A stretch of DNA of 64,000 nt from Bacteroidetes bacterium ADurb.Bin145 (GTDB lineage Bacteria > Bacteroidota > Bacteroidia > Bacteroidales > VadinHA17). The notes below the pieces were generated by a model that saw only the letters and a program-made list of their open reading frames with translations, had not been told where the DNA came from and did not search any database. The position numbers and the translations under genes are program-made. This document shows, one piece after another, positions 28,130-36,673 of this stretch (the stretch's first letter is position 1; each line of letters begins with the position of its first letter). The stretch spans positions 227,216 to 291,215 of the forward strand of contig MWDJ01000002.1 in the NCBI GenBank assembly GCA_002070505.1, read 5' to 3'.

Positions 28130-29863
28130 ATGTTATCACTAAGCAGTATTAAAAAGAAAGCCCGTACATGGCTGGGAGATGAGTTCAATGAAGAGACGCG
28201 TAAAGAGGTGCGCGAAATGCTCGAAAAAGATGAAAAAAAACTTATCGATGCTTTTTACCAGGATCTTGAGTTTGGTACGGGAGGTCTTCGTGGTATTATG
28301 GGAGCCGGCACCAACAGGATGAACATCTACACTCTTGGAATGGCTACACAGGGGCTCTCAAATTACATTTTAAGGCAATTTGGTGAAAGAGGTATCAGGG
28401 TGGCAGTGGCGTACGACTGCAGGAACAACAGCCGGTATTTTGCTGAAACGGCAGCCGATATCTTCACTGCCAACGGATTCGATGTCTATCTTTTCGAATC
28501 CCTGCGCCCTACACCGGAACTTTCATTTGCAATAAGGTATTATAAATGCCACAGCGGTGTTGTGATAACAGCTTCACACAATCCTCCGGAATACAATGGT
28601 TATAAAGCTTACTGGAATGATGGCGGACAGGTTGTCGCCCCTCATGATGAAGCCATTATAGAGGAAGTACGCAAAATACAGTCTGTCAGTGATATAAAGT
28701 TCAAAAGTGATAAAACCAAAATCAGGATTCTTGGAAAAGAGACAGACGATGCCTTCCTGAAAGAGGTGATCAAAATGAGTCTTAATCCGGATATCATAAA
28801 AAGACATAATGATATTGGCATTGTTTACACGCCCATTCACGGATCGGGAATAAAACTGGTTCCTCCTGCATTAAGGTTATTCGGATTCAGAAACATAATC
28901 AATGTGCCTGAACAGGAAAAACCTGATGGTAATTTCCCGACAGTCAAGTCACCTAATCCTGAGGAACCGGGAGCACTGAAACTTGCTATCGAAACAGCTG
29001 CCAAAAACGGATCTGACCTTGTGATGGCAACAGATCCCGATGCCGACAGGCTGGGTATAGCAGTCAGAAACAAAGAAGGTGAATTCGTTCTGCTGAACGG
29101 TAACCAGACCTGTGCTTTACTTATCTATTACATCCTCTCACAGTATAAGGAGAAGAACAAGTACATTGGCAATGAATACATAATCAAGACGATAGTTACA
29201 ACAGACCTGCTCGACAGGATAGCGGAGAAATACAATGTTGAATGTTTCAATGTTCTTACCGGATTTAAATTTTTCGCCGAGTTGATACGGGATCTTGAAG
29301 GTAAGAAGAAATTTATCGGAGGAGGAGAAGAGAGTTATGGTTTCCTTCCCGGTGATTATGTCAGGGATAAAGATGCAGTAGCTTCATGTTCAATGGTTGC
29401 AGAGACTGCTGCCTGGGCTAAGAGCAAGGGTAAATCATTATTCAGCCTCCTTATTGATATTTACCTTGAGTACGGTTTGTATAAGGAGAAACTCATAAAT
29501 ATAGTACGGAAGGGTGCAGATGGTGCAAATGAGATAAAGGCAATGATGAAAGGTTACAGAAACCATCCGCCGAAGAAGATCAATAACAGCAAGGTCATAA
29601 GGATCAACGATTATGAGACTCTCGTATCAACTGATTGCATTACAGGTGAAAAGACCAGGATCAACCTGATAAAATCTGATGTTCTCCAGTTCTTCCTTGA
29701 AGACGGATCGAAGATATCGGTAAGGCCATCAGGCACAGAACCCAAGATCAAATTCTATTTCAGTGTGAATACGGGACTTGAATCGGCAGCTGCCTATGAT
29801 GATACGATGAAGCTTCTCGATGAAAGGATTGAGGGGATAATAAATGATATGAAGCTGAAATGA
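28130..29863 (+). CDS. phospho-sugar mutase (phosphoglucomutase/phosphomannomutase)
   Basis: Alpha-D-phosphohexomutase interconverting sugar 1- and 6-phosphates, feeding nucleotide-sugar synthesis. Domains visible: 'FGTGGLRGIMGAGTNRMN' near residue 45, the phosphoserine loop 'GVVITASHNPPEYNGYKAYW' near 145, the metal loop 'ATDPDADRLGIAV' near 300, 'GGGEESYGFLPGDYVRDKDA' around 400 and the C-terminal phosphate-binding 'RPSGTEPKIKFYF' near 545. I prefer ATG 28130 (MLSLSSIKKKA); an earlier frame start at 28100 would overlap rfbD. The 577-residue length fits the PGM2-like subgroup. Substrate preference cannot be read from sequence alone. Confidence 0.93.
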   Translation: MLSLSSIKKKARTWLGDEFNEETRKEVREMLEKDEKKLIDAFYQDLEFGTGGLRGIMGAGTNRMNIYTLGMATQGLSNYILRQFGERGIRVAVAYDCRNNSRYFAETAADIFTANGFDVYLFESLRPTPELSFAIRYYKCHSGVVITASHNPPEYNGYKAYWNDGGQVVAPHDEAIIEEVRKIQSVSDIKFKSDKTKIRILGKETDDAFLKEVIKMSLNPDIIKRHNDIGIVYTPIHGSGIKLVPPALRLFGFRNIINVPEQEKPDGNFPTVKSPNPEEPGALKLAIETAAKNGSDLVMATDPDADRLGIAVRNKEGEFVLLNGNQTCALLIYYILSQYKEKNKYIGNEYIIKTIVTTDLLDRIAEKYNVECFNVLTGFKFFAELIRDLEGKKKFIGGGEESYGFLPGDYVRDKDAVASCSMVAETAAWAKSKGKSLFSLLIDIYLEYGLYKEKLINIVRKGADGANEIKAMMKGYRNHPPKKINNSKVIRINDYETLVSTDCITGEKTRINLIKSDVLQFFLEDGSKISVRPSGTEPKIKFYFSVNTGLESAAAYDDTMKLLDERIEGIINDMKLK

Positions 29864-30163
29864 TTCAAAATTCACCACAGGGATCACGGACACGGATTAA
29901 GAATGTGATACATAACAGGAAATAACTCCGTGTTTTTTCCGTGAAATCCGTTATCCACTAATACTTCATGAGCTATTGGAGTAATCTTTTAACAGAAATC
30001 CTATTTGACATCTGTTTAAGGGGAGGAGGTCCTTCACTCGTCAATCCTTCGTGAGCTCAGGATTGACTCATTCAGGATGAAACGGCTTCTTACTAGGAAA
30101 GGGGGAATGAGAAACTGAAGCTTGTATTTTTAAAGAAAATATTATCTTACAAAAAAAAACTAT
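29864..30163. repeat. 300-bp spacer with dispersed stem-loop repeat
   Basis: The spacer has no supported gene. At 30024-30080 is a copy of a dispersed repeat (GAGGTCCTTCACTCG..., ...GACTCATTCAGGATGA) with a 9-bp perfect stem, GTCAATCCT (30040-30048) and AGGATTGAC (30059-30067). Related copies are at 34701-34757, 34783-34840 and, degenerate, near 47476-47503. An upstream segment 'CACAGGGATCACGGACACGGATTAAG' also looks repeat-like. A low-complexity A-rich tract precedes the yjbQ start. Confidence 0.6.
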
Positions 30164-30580
30164 ATGAAATCATATCGAAAGGAATTGTGGTTTGAGTCCA
30201 CCAGGAGAAGGGAATTTATCAATATAACTTCACAAGTTGAAACTTGTTTAAGTGAATCCGGCATTAAAGAAGGCCTCCTGCTATGCAACGCGATGCATAT
30301 AACAGCAAGTGTTTTTATCAATGATGATGAATCAGGATTGCATCATGATTATGAGGTCTGGCTGGAAAAACTAGCCCCTGAAAAGCCTCATTCACAATAC
30401 AGGCATAATGGCTTTGAGGACAATGCTGACGCTCATATGAAACGTCAGGTCATGGGCAGGGAGGTTGTATGTGCTGTAACTAATGGACATCTGGATTTTG
30501 GACCCTGGGAACAGATCTTTTACGGTGAATTCGATGGAAAACGCCGTAAAAGAGTGCTAGTGAAAATCATTGGAGAATAA
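30164..30580 (+). CDS. yjbQ: YjbQ/UPF0047 family protein
   Basis: A 138-residue protein of the UPF0047 family, members of which show secondary thiamine-phosphate synthase activity in vitro. It has '[18 protein letters not shown]' near residue 45, '[15 protein letters not shown]' near 93 with the conserved His-containing metal site, and the C-terminal '[26 protein letters not shown]' signature region. The physiological role is uncertain. It is an isolated gene convergent with the RecD-like helicase gene. Confidence 0.9.
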   Translation: MKSYRKELWFESTRRREFINITSQVETCLSESGIKEGLLLCNAMHITASVFINDDESGLHHDYEVWLEKLAPEKPHSQYRHNGFEDNADAHMKRQVMGREVVCAVTNGHLDFGPWEQIFYGEFDGKRRKRVLVKIIGE

Positions 30581-30658
30581 TCTAATTTATAAATATGTAT
30601 TATCAGACCTCTGATTTTTTCAGTTAAGCAGAATACAAAGACCTGGAAGCTGCACTCT

Positions 30659-32077
30659 TCATGATTTAAAGAAACTATCGTTGAAATTGACAAGGTATAC
30701 CCTGTCTGTAGAGCGGGTCAGTGCGGTGTAGAACCACCTGAGATAATCGAGTGATATCTCATTGCGGTTGAACATACCCTGGTCGATAAAGACCCTCTCC
30801 CACTGACCGCCCTGGGCCTTATGGCAGGTTACAGCATATGAGAATTTTATCTGCAGGGCGTTGAACCAGGGGTCATTCCTCACTGCTTCATATTGCTTCC
30901 TCCTGCTTTTTATATGAAGATAGTCGTTAAGAATAGCATGGAAAAGCTCACTGTTCTTTTCCGACGGAAGTGAGGGCGTATCAAGATGCAGTACATCCAT
31001 CATCACTTTTGATTCAACCTCAAAGTTATAATCGGGAAACCAGAGAGTCATCTCCGCAAAATGGAATCCGTAACGTTCCTCATATTTCCTTATTCTTTTC
31101 ACTTCTGCGATATCTCCATTTGCTATAAAACCCGGGCCCTCTCCGTCATCTTCAATTAGTGAATAATTATTTTTTACAATCATCACCATATCTCCGGGAC
31201 TGATCTCCTCCTCCCTGAAGAATATCCTGCTTCTGATACCCTGATTATATTTGTTTGCGAGTTTATTGGAATTAACGACAATTATCGTCCCTTCAAGCCC
31301 GCATGTGCCGTAAGAAGCTGACAGTTCATCAATAAGCTGCTCACCATTTATCCTTATTACATCATTGAAATTAATGCAATCAACTGATGGATGGACCAGA
31401 TCGTTTTCAGCTATCTGCAACCTTACCCTTGTAGCATTCATGAGAACTCCCGATTCTTCACTCTGACGGACGACCTGCCTGAGTTCTGCAGTCAGAAGTC
31501 CGAATCCGTAATCCTTAAGTACTGTTGGATCCAGGGCAGGGCTTAGATCTGAACCTACGGGAGGCAGCTGGGCCGGATCTCCGACAAGGATAAGCTTACA
31601 ATCGGTTCCCGAGTAGACATACTCGATAAGGTCGTCAAGCAGCTTGCCGCTCCCGAAAAGTGATATCTCGTTTGTCGAATTTGAGATCATCGATGCTTCA
31701 TCAACTATGAAATATGTGTTCCTGTGAAGATTCCTGTCAAGGATAAAACTGCCCATGCCATCCTTTGACGATTTCTGCCGGTATATCTTCTTGTGAATTG
31801 TATATGTCTGACGGCCCGCATACGACCCGAGTACTTTTGCAGCTCTTCCGGTAGGAGCAAGAAGAACCGATTTAAATCTCAGGAGTTCAAGTGTTTTCAC
31901 AACAGAGCTTATGACACTTGTCTTACCTGTCCCTGCATAACCAGTGAGAGTAAAAATTACATCACTAGTGTTCTCACAGATATAGGAAGCGATTTTCTTC
32001 AAGGCTGACGACTGATCATCTGTTGGTACATTACCAAGGTTCTTGCAGAGATTATTGAATATTATCGTGTCGCGCAT
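30659..32077 (-). CDS. RecD-like ATP-dependent DNA helicase (SF1B)
   Basis: A 472-residue AAA ATPase of the RecD/Dda-like group. Walker A 'GYAGTGKTS' is near residue 45, motif Ia 'LLAPTGRAAKVL' near 75, Walker B 'FIVDEASMIS' near 118, motif III 'ILVGDPAQLPPVG' near 165, and a UvrD-like C-terminal part has 'YAVTCHKAQGGQWERVFID' near 425 and 'RWFYTALTRSTDRVYLVN' at the end. No RecB or RecC is nearby, so it is a stand-alone helicase of the kind common in Bacteroidota; its cellular task is not known. Confidence 0.9.
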   Translation of the reverse strand: MRDTIIFNNLCKNLGNVPTDDQSSALKKIASYICENTSDVIFTLTGYAGTGKTSVISSVVKTLELLRFKSVLLAPTGRAAKVLGSYAGRQTYTIHKKIYRQKSSKDGMGSFILDRNLHRNTYFIVDEASMISNSTNEISLFGSGKLLDDLIEYVYSGTDCKLILVGDPAQLPPVGSDLSPALDPTVLKDYGFGLLTAELRQVVRQSEESGVLMNATRVRLQIAENDLVHPSVDCINFNDVIRINGEQLIDELSASYGTCGLEGTIIVVNSNKLANKYNQGIRSRIFFREEEISPGDMVMIVKNNYSLIEDDGEGPGFIANGDIAEVKRIRKYEERYGFHFAEMTLWFPDYNFEVESKVMMDVLHLDTPSLPSEKNSELFHAILNDYLHIKSRRKQYEAVRNDPWFNALQIKFSYAVTCHKAQGGQWERVFIDQGMFNRNEISLDYLRWFYTALTRSTDRVYLVNFNDSFFKS

Positions 32078-32272
32078 TACAAATTACAAGGTATTATGGG
32101 CTGCTTGGATATTTTTTTTAATTTTGTTCGTAAACTTAATCATTCCGTTTCAATTAAAAGCTGATACTCACTGCCTCCTTGGTGTATAAAAATGGATATT
32201 TAAAAAATTTCACCCAGAGTGGCAGAGAGCGGCAAAGAATAAGATACGTAGTTAACTTAAGATCCCGGCAGA

Positions 32273-33115
32273 ATGCCTTATCTTGAACTTTTTGATGAGA
32301 CACTTGATATCAATGCGACTCATAATTATGAGTTATCACTTCAGTTAAGTCCTGACGGAGTAGCATTCTCGATACTTGATACTATAAGAAGCAAGTACAT
32401 TCTTCTCAGATCTTTTGATCCCGATGGCAACCGTTACTTCACGGATGATAATATAAGGGATATAATTGCCAGGGATGACTTCCTTACGAAAGAATATAAA
32501 AAGGTCAATATTGTGATGCCTTCGCAAAAGTTCACACTTGTGCCCGAACCGCTTTTTGACCCCGGCAAAAAGGATGAGTACTTTTGCCTCAACCTCATTA
32601 AGGAAGAAAATGAAACAATCATTACAAACAAAGTCCATGAACCTGCAGCCTATCTGATCTTTTCAGTTGCAAGGCCGCTGTTTGAGATTGCAGGGCATTT
32701 CTATCCTTCGGTTTATCCTTCACACCATATCAAGCCTCTGCTTAACCAGGTTACCCAATACAGCAAAAGCCATAGCGGGACCTATTTTCACGTTCATATT
32801 GAAAAAGAGTATTTCAATGTTCTTGTTCTCGAACAGAACGTGCTAAAGTTCTCGAATACATATAGATTCAGGAATATTTCAGATATACTTTATTATGTGC
32901 TGAATATATTCAGGACATTTGGTCTGGGACAGGATGTTACTTTACATTTCAGCGGATTGACTGAAAAATACGATGACCTGTATTCAAGCTTTGCTATCTA
33001 TGTGAGGAATATGAAATTCACCGGTCCGTCGGGAAATTTTTCGTTCAGTTATGTGTTCAATAACGTAGAACTTCACCGGTATATAAACCTTTTCAGCATC
33101 ACAAATTGCGGATAA
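32273..33115 (+). CDS. DUF3822 family protein
   Basis: A 280-residue protein. It opens 'LFDETLDINATHNYELSLQLSPDGVAFSILD' in pattern and ends with '...FTGPSGNFSFSYVFNNVELHRYINLF', typical of DUF3822, a Bacteroidota family placed directly before rsmD. The repeated beta-beta-helix layout suggests an actin/PilM-like (ASKHA) fold, which is inference. No catalytic motif is seen. Its stop codon overlaps the rsmD start by 10 bp, so the two genes are translationally coupled. Confidence 0.85.
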   Translation: MPYLELFDETLDINATHNYELSLQLSPDGVAFSILDTIRSKYILLRSFDPDGNRYFTDDNIRDIIARDDFLTKEYKKVNIVMPSQKFTLVPEPLFDPGKKDEYFCLNLIKEENETIITNKVHEPAAYLIFSVARPLFEIAGHFYPSVYPSHHIKPLLNQVTQYSKSHSGTYFHVHIEKEYFNVLVLEQNVLKFSNTYRFRNISDILYYVLNIFRTFGLGQDVTLHFSGLTEKYDDLYSSFAIYVRNMKFTGPSGNFSFSYVFNNVELHRYINLFSITNCG

Positions 33116-33645
33116 CAGGAGGTAAATACAGAGGCAGGATAATTAATCCTTTGCCGGGATTGAAAGCAAGGCCCACAACTGATTTTGCCCGGGTAGGCTT
33201 ATTTAATATCCTGAACAACAGGGTTGATTATGAGAACATTACGGTACTCGATCTGTTTTCGGGCACAGGCAGTATAAGTTTCGAGTTTGCATCCCGTGGA
33301 GCAAGTGCCGTACATCTTATAGAGCAGGATGCAAAACACATTTCGGGTATAAGAAGGATAATAAATGAAATGGGATTTGAAACCATCAAACCTGTTCATA
33401 TTGATGTAAAATCCTACCTGAAAACCTGTTCAGTAAAATACGATATTGTTTTTGCCGATCCTCCCTATGACCTGACATGGCTAAGGGATATCCCTGATCT
33501 CGTTCTTGGTTCCGGCGTAATTGCCGAAGATGGATTTTTCATCCTTGAACACCCCAGAAATGAGCATTTCAACAGTCATGAATCTTTTTTTGAGCACCGT
33601 AATTACGGGGGAGTTAATTTTAGTTTCTTCAGACCATTAAAATAG
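33106..33645 (+). CDS. rsmD: 16S rRNA (guanine966-N2)-methyltransferase RsmD
   Basis: The 179-residue protein has the RsmD start 'MRITGGKYRGR', motif I 'VLDLFSGTGSISFEFASRG' near residue 47 and catalytic 'IVFADPPYDL' near 117. It methylates N2 of G966 in 16S rRNA during 30S assembly. The start is TTG at 33106: the family-conserved N terminus begins exactly there and no ATG or GTG fits. The rare start, inside the end of the DUF3822 gene, suggests expression by translational coupling. Confidence 0.92.
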   Translation: MRITGGKYRGRIINPLPGLKARPTTDFARVGLFNILNNRVDYENITVLDLFSGTGSISFEFASRGASAVHLIEQDAKHISGIRRIINEMGFETIKPVHIDVKSYLKTCSVKYDIVFADPPYDLTWLRDIPDLVLGSGVIAEDGFFILEHPRNEHFNSHESFFEHRNYGGVNFSFFRPLK

Positions 33646-33732
33646 ATACATTCATTCAAAAAAATTTGTTCTATTTGCTGATCTTTAATAATTTTACATC
33701 TGTAAAAGCTCAGTTAGCCTAACCATAATAAA

Positions 33733-33900
33733 ATGAAAAGAAATTCATTCATAATTGAGTTGATAAAAAGTCCTCCTTTCAGGATATTAATTATCCTGGC
33801 CCTTTTGATCATTTTAGGAGTGATTATCGCAAACCGGAAAGAAAAGTCAATAAGGCTCAAGGAGGATGTGCTTTATGTGCAGCCTAAAACAGATGAATAG
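33733..33900 (+). CDS. small single-pass membrane protein
   Basis: An ATG-initiated frame of 55 codons: a basic N terminus (MKRNSFIIELIKSPPFR), one hydrophobic helix of about 18 residues (ILIILALLIILGVIIAN) and a charged cytosolic or periplasmic tail ending KTDE. It lies 88 bp after rsmD and 33 bp before the beta-barrel gene. The organisation (start, transmembrane segment, polar tail, stop) supports a real gene, but I recognise no family. Confidence 0.5.
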   Translation: MKRNSFIIELIKSPPFRILIILALLIILGVIIANRKEKSIRLKEDVLYVQPKTDE

Positions 33901-33932
33901 AGCGGTCTGACCTTTGAATTTATCATCTGATC

Positions 33933-34562
33933 ATGAAAAAATATTTAGCTTCCGTTTTAGTTCTTTCCCTGATCATAATTCAGTTTGCTCATTGTCAGAG
34001 TATAGGTTTAAAAGGCGGCTTATCTCTTGCAAAAGGAACGTTCAAATATTCAATGGTAAAACAGCAGACTCATTTTTTCCCGGGGCTGAGCATTGGCCTT
34101 TCGGGTGAGGTACCTCTGTCTGAATCGTTATACCTGAACTCCGGAGCATTATTCATTAAAAAAGGAGTGAAAAGGCATATTGCGGACCTCGATCAGAAAA
34201 TTCCGGTGATTTACCTTGAAATTCCGGTGAATATTCTTTGCAAATACGACTTCATCACCTGGAAAATGTTCGGGCAGGCAGGCTTATATGCCGGGATAGG
34301 ACTATCAGCAAAGTCAAAACGGGGCGATGATAAGGAAAAAATAGAATTCGGTACCGAATTAGGTCAATTCAGGAGAATGGATTATGGGATTAACCTCGGG
34401 GCCGGAGTGGAACTTGATAATAATGTTCAGTTCATCATTAATTACGGATACGGACTCAGGGATATCTCAAGGCAATATGATGAAAAGATAAGGAACCGGG
34501 TACTGGCAATTACAGTATTCTGTCCTTTTAAGGAACTGGTATATCTCATTCAATCCCTGTAG
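33933..34562 (+). CDS. outer-membrane beta-barrel protein (PorT-like family)
   Basis: A 209-residue exported protein with a signal peptide ending near residue 22 (IIQFAHCQS). The mature part begins 'IGLKGGLSLAKGTF' and alternates amphipathic strands ('PGLSIGLSGEVPLSESLYLNSGALF', 'YGINLGAGVELDNNVQFIINYGYGL'), the pattern of the small PorT/OMP_b-brl_2 barrels frequent in Bacteroidota. It probably sits in the outer membrane; function unknown. The Cys in the signal region is not in a good lipobox. Confidence 0.8.
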   Translation: MKKYLASVLVLSLIIIQFAHCQSIGLKGGLSLAKGTFKYSMVKQQTHFFPGLSIGLSGEVPLSESLYLNSGALFIKKGVKRHIADLDQKIPVIYLEIPVNILCKYDFITWKMFGQAGLYAGIGLSAKSKRGDDKEKIEFGTELGQFRRMDYGINLGAGVELDNNVQFIINYGYGLRDISRQYDEKIRNRVLAITVFCPFKELVYLIQSL

Positions 34563-34931
34563 TAGCCTGGTTAATCTTTACAAATTATTCCTTAACTCCT
34601 TCAAAAAGAACGAGATCCTTTATTCGTCAATTCTTCCTCCAATAACCGTGTCAAAAAGGTTTTCCAAAGAGATTTTTTAAGTATACTGTTTACTATGAAG
34701 GAGATCCCTCACTCGTAAATCCTTCGGAAATCTCAGGGAAGATTCGCTTCGATGAAACCCCTTATGGTATTTGTGGAATGGGAAGGAGATCCCTCACTCG
34801 TCAATCCTTCGCATGCTCAGGATTGACTCACTCGGGATGACACAGCCTCTTTAGGGATTAGGGGGAATGAGGAATCTCCCTCTTTAATAAGAGATATAGA
34901 TTATATTACCCGGAAGAGGGATTTACATTGA
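34563..34931. repeat. 369-bp spacer with two or more copies of a dispersed stem-loop repeat
   Basis: No gene is supported. The repeat family GGAGATCCCTCACTCG...AATCCTTCG...GGATGA occurs at 34701-34757 (partly degenerate) and 34783-34840, the latter with the perfect stem GTCAATCCT (34800-34808)/AGGATTGAC (34819-34827). The two copies are about 90 bp apart in the same orientation. The spacer separates convergent genes, so read-through control is a possible side effect. Confidence 0.65.
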
Positions 34932-35507
34932 TCAGCTCACAAATATTGTTGTTGAACATCGTTCTCCGCCAAGGAGATAAGATTCATCGATCCGGACTTT
35001 GACTTTTTTGCCTAGCAGTAACCCGAACATCTCTTCCTGAAACCTTTTACAGCAGTAATTACATAGGGATTTCGGAGGGTTTTCCGTTTTGCTGTACTCA
35101 CAGGCGCACGATGTAACTTTTCTTCCTATAAGGGTGATGACTGATTTTTCCTTGTCATACTCGAGCTTCTCCCAGTATTTCGATTCATCCCGCTGCACAC
35201 GGTCAAAGAATTCATCCTGATTATCTTTGAAACCGTTGACCCATTTATCAAGACCTCTTGAATACAGACACTCTGAACCCAGTTTTGAGAAGATCTTCTT
35301 TTTCTGCGATTCGCTCACGGAAGTATCTATATACCCAAGCAATGTAAGGATCTGCGCTCTATTGATCGCGATCGTATCCGGGTCATCTTTTGTATCCTGG
35401 ATAGCATTCTCATCTTTATGAAACTGCGCTTCATCAAGGCCAGTTATCTTAAAAAGGGCCAGAGCTCCGCAGGCACTGCATCCGTTCAGGAATTCATTTC
35501 TTTTCAT
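34932..35507 (-). CDS. cysteine-rich protein of unknown function
   Basis: A 191-residue protein with ten or more cysteines. The N terminus is 'MKRNEFLNGCSACGALALF', which looks like a short hydrophobic segment with a Cys pair. The C-terminal half carries 'RKVTSCACEYSKTENPPKSLCNYCCKRFQEEMFG', a C-x-C...C-x2-CC pattern that could bind a metal or Fe-S cluster. The C-terminal region resembles V4R or hydrolase-type small-molecule domains, but I cannot name a family with confidence. It stands alone between two repeat-rich spacers. Confidence 0.6.
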   Translation of the reverse strand: MKRNEFLNGCSACGALALFKITGLDEAQFHKDENAIQDTKDDPDTIAINRAQILTLLGYIDTSVSESQKKKIFSKLGSECLYSRGLDKWVNGFKDNQDEFFDRVQRDESKYWEKLEYDKEKSVITLIGRKVTSCACEYSKTENPPKSLCNYCCKRFQEEMFGLLLGKKVKVRIDESYLLGGERCSTTIFVS

Positions 35508-35615
35508 ATTATAAAATTAGGTCTGTCAGGCAGCTATACTATTATCCGCGCCAATCATCCTTTATTTTGCAGCTATGTCGGTAATTACATTTATCAGAGC
35601 AATTACGACATATAA

Positions 35616-36386
35616 TCAATCTGCTAAAAATTCCATCAATCCGAAATGACAGGGTTGATGAACATCCTGTTTCAGATCAAACAGCGGAAAGAGTATTGAA
35701 GTAGATCTGAACCGGTCAGATACCAGATTCCTGTCCTGACGCACTGCCTGGAAGGCCCATCTTGTACCTGGCTTTACACGGGCATTAAACTGGTTGAAAC
35801 ATGTAAAAGGAATCGCCATTTCCATCTGCCAGCCTTTGTCTTTATCCTTTTCGTTATTTACTGTTCCCTCATAAGTAACTCCCACTTCATATTCCGGATT
35901 ATAACCATTAATGAAGAGAGTTCTTCCGTTAAGATACTTCCAGAGCACGACAAAATCAAAAGCTGTTTTGGCAATGTTAACTTCGAACCCGAAATGAATA
36001 TAAGCACTGTCGGCAATTGGAACACAGAAGAATTCAGCACAATCATCCACATGAGTAGCGCCGTCATGTCTTGTTTCATTGGCCATCAGCGATGTATCTT
36101 CACACTGATAAAACAGATATATCTTTTCATCATCATATAATATCCTGAATTTTGTGTTCTGCTTGTCAAGTGATCCCCTTAATCTAAAGAAATTATCGAA
36201 AGTACGGACCTCAGCATTCCGCCAGGCAGCCTCATCCATTTTTCCGTCAATTACCATAGCTTCTTTTGCCCGGTGAATATTATAAACAGGTTGCTGACCT
36301 ATTACGATCTTTGTTGCGGTTTGCGATGTAACAGGTAACCACATGATTGAAAAAAATAAAACAGCAATTAAAATTCTCCTTTTCAT
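35616..36386 (-). CDS. carbohydrate-binding family 9-like (CBM9) secreted protein
   Basis: A 256-residue exported protein with a signal peptide (MKRRILIAVLFFSIMWLPVTSQT). The mature part follows the CBM9/DOMON-like pattern: 'AMVIDGKMDEAAWRNAEV', 'FRILYDDEKIYLFYQCED', 'DDCAEFFCVP', 'GWQMEMAIPF' and 'WAFQAVRQDR'. Such modules bind sugars or glycan ends at the cell surface, yet this one stands without a catalytic domain. I prefer ATG 36386; the frame extends 17 codons further up to 36437 but that would bury the signal peptide. It lies divergent from the T9SS cargo gene. Confidence 0.82.
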   Translation of the reverse strand: MKRRILIAVLFFSIMWLPVTSQTATKIVIGQQPVYNIHRAKEAMVIDGKMDEAAWRNAEVRTFDNFFRLRGSLDKQNTKFRILYDDEKIYLFYQCEDTSLMANETRHDGATHVDDCAEFFCVPIADSAYIHFGFEVNIAKTAFDFVVLWKYLNGRTLFINGYNPEYEVGVTYEGTVNNEKDKDKGWQMEMAIPFTCFNQFNARVKPGTRWAFQAVRQDRNLVSDRFRSTSILFPLFDLKQDVHQPCHFGLMEFLAD

Positions 36387-36565
36387 TTTATAAATCTTTA
36401 TGTTGTAAATAAGTTCATTAATATAACTCAGATCCAAATTTTAAACAAATTCCGGTCTTTTTCGTATACATGGATAATCGTGGTGAAATTACTGATAAAA
36501 GTGAATCTAAATTATGATCTGCAAATAAAAAGACTGAAAATAATACAATTATTTAGAAAGTATAA

Positions 36566-36573
36566 TAAATTTG
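36566..36573 (+). promoter_or_regulatory. candidate -7 box upstream of the T9SS cargo gene
   Basis: TAAATTTG matches TAnnTTTG and lies 100 bp before the ATG at 36674. The AT-rich spacer between the divergent genes offers other partial matches, and no TTTG sits at -33, so support is weak. Confidence 0.3.
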
Positions 36574-36673
36574 AACTAATTCTGTTTCAATAAATGAAAG
36601 TCAAAGATGTTTTAATTGTCTTATAATTTGCTGGTTAAACTTTGATTTTGAAGAATATAATGATCCCGGATTG

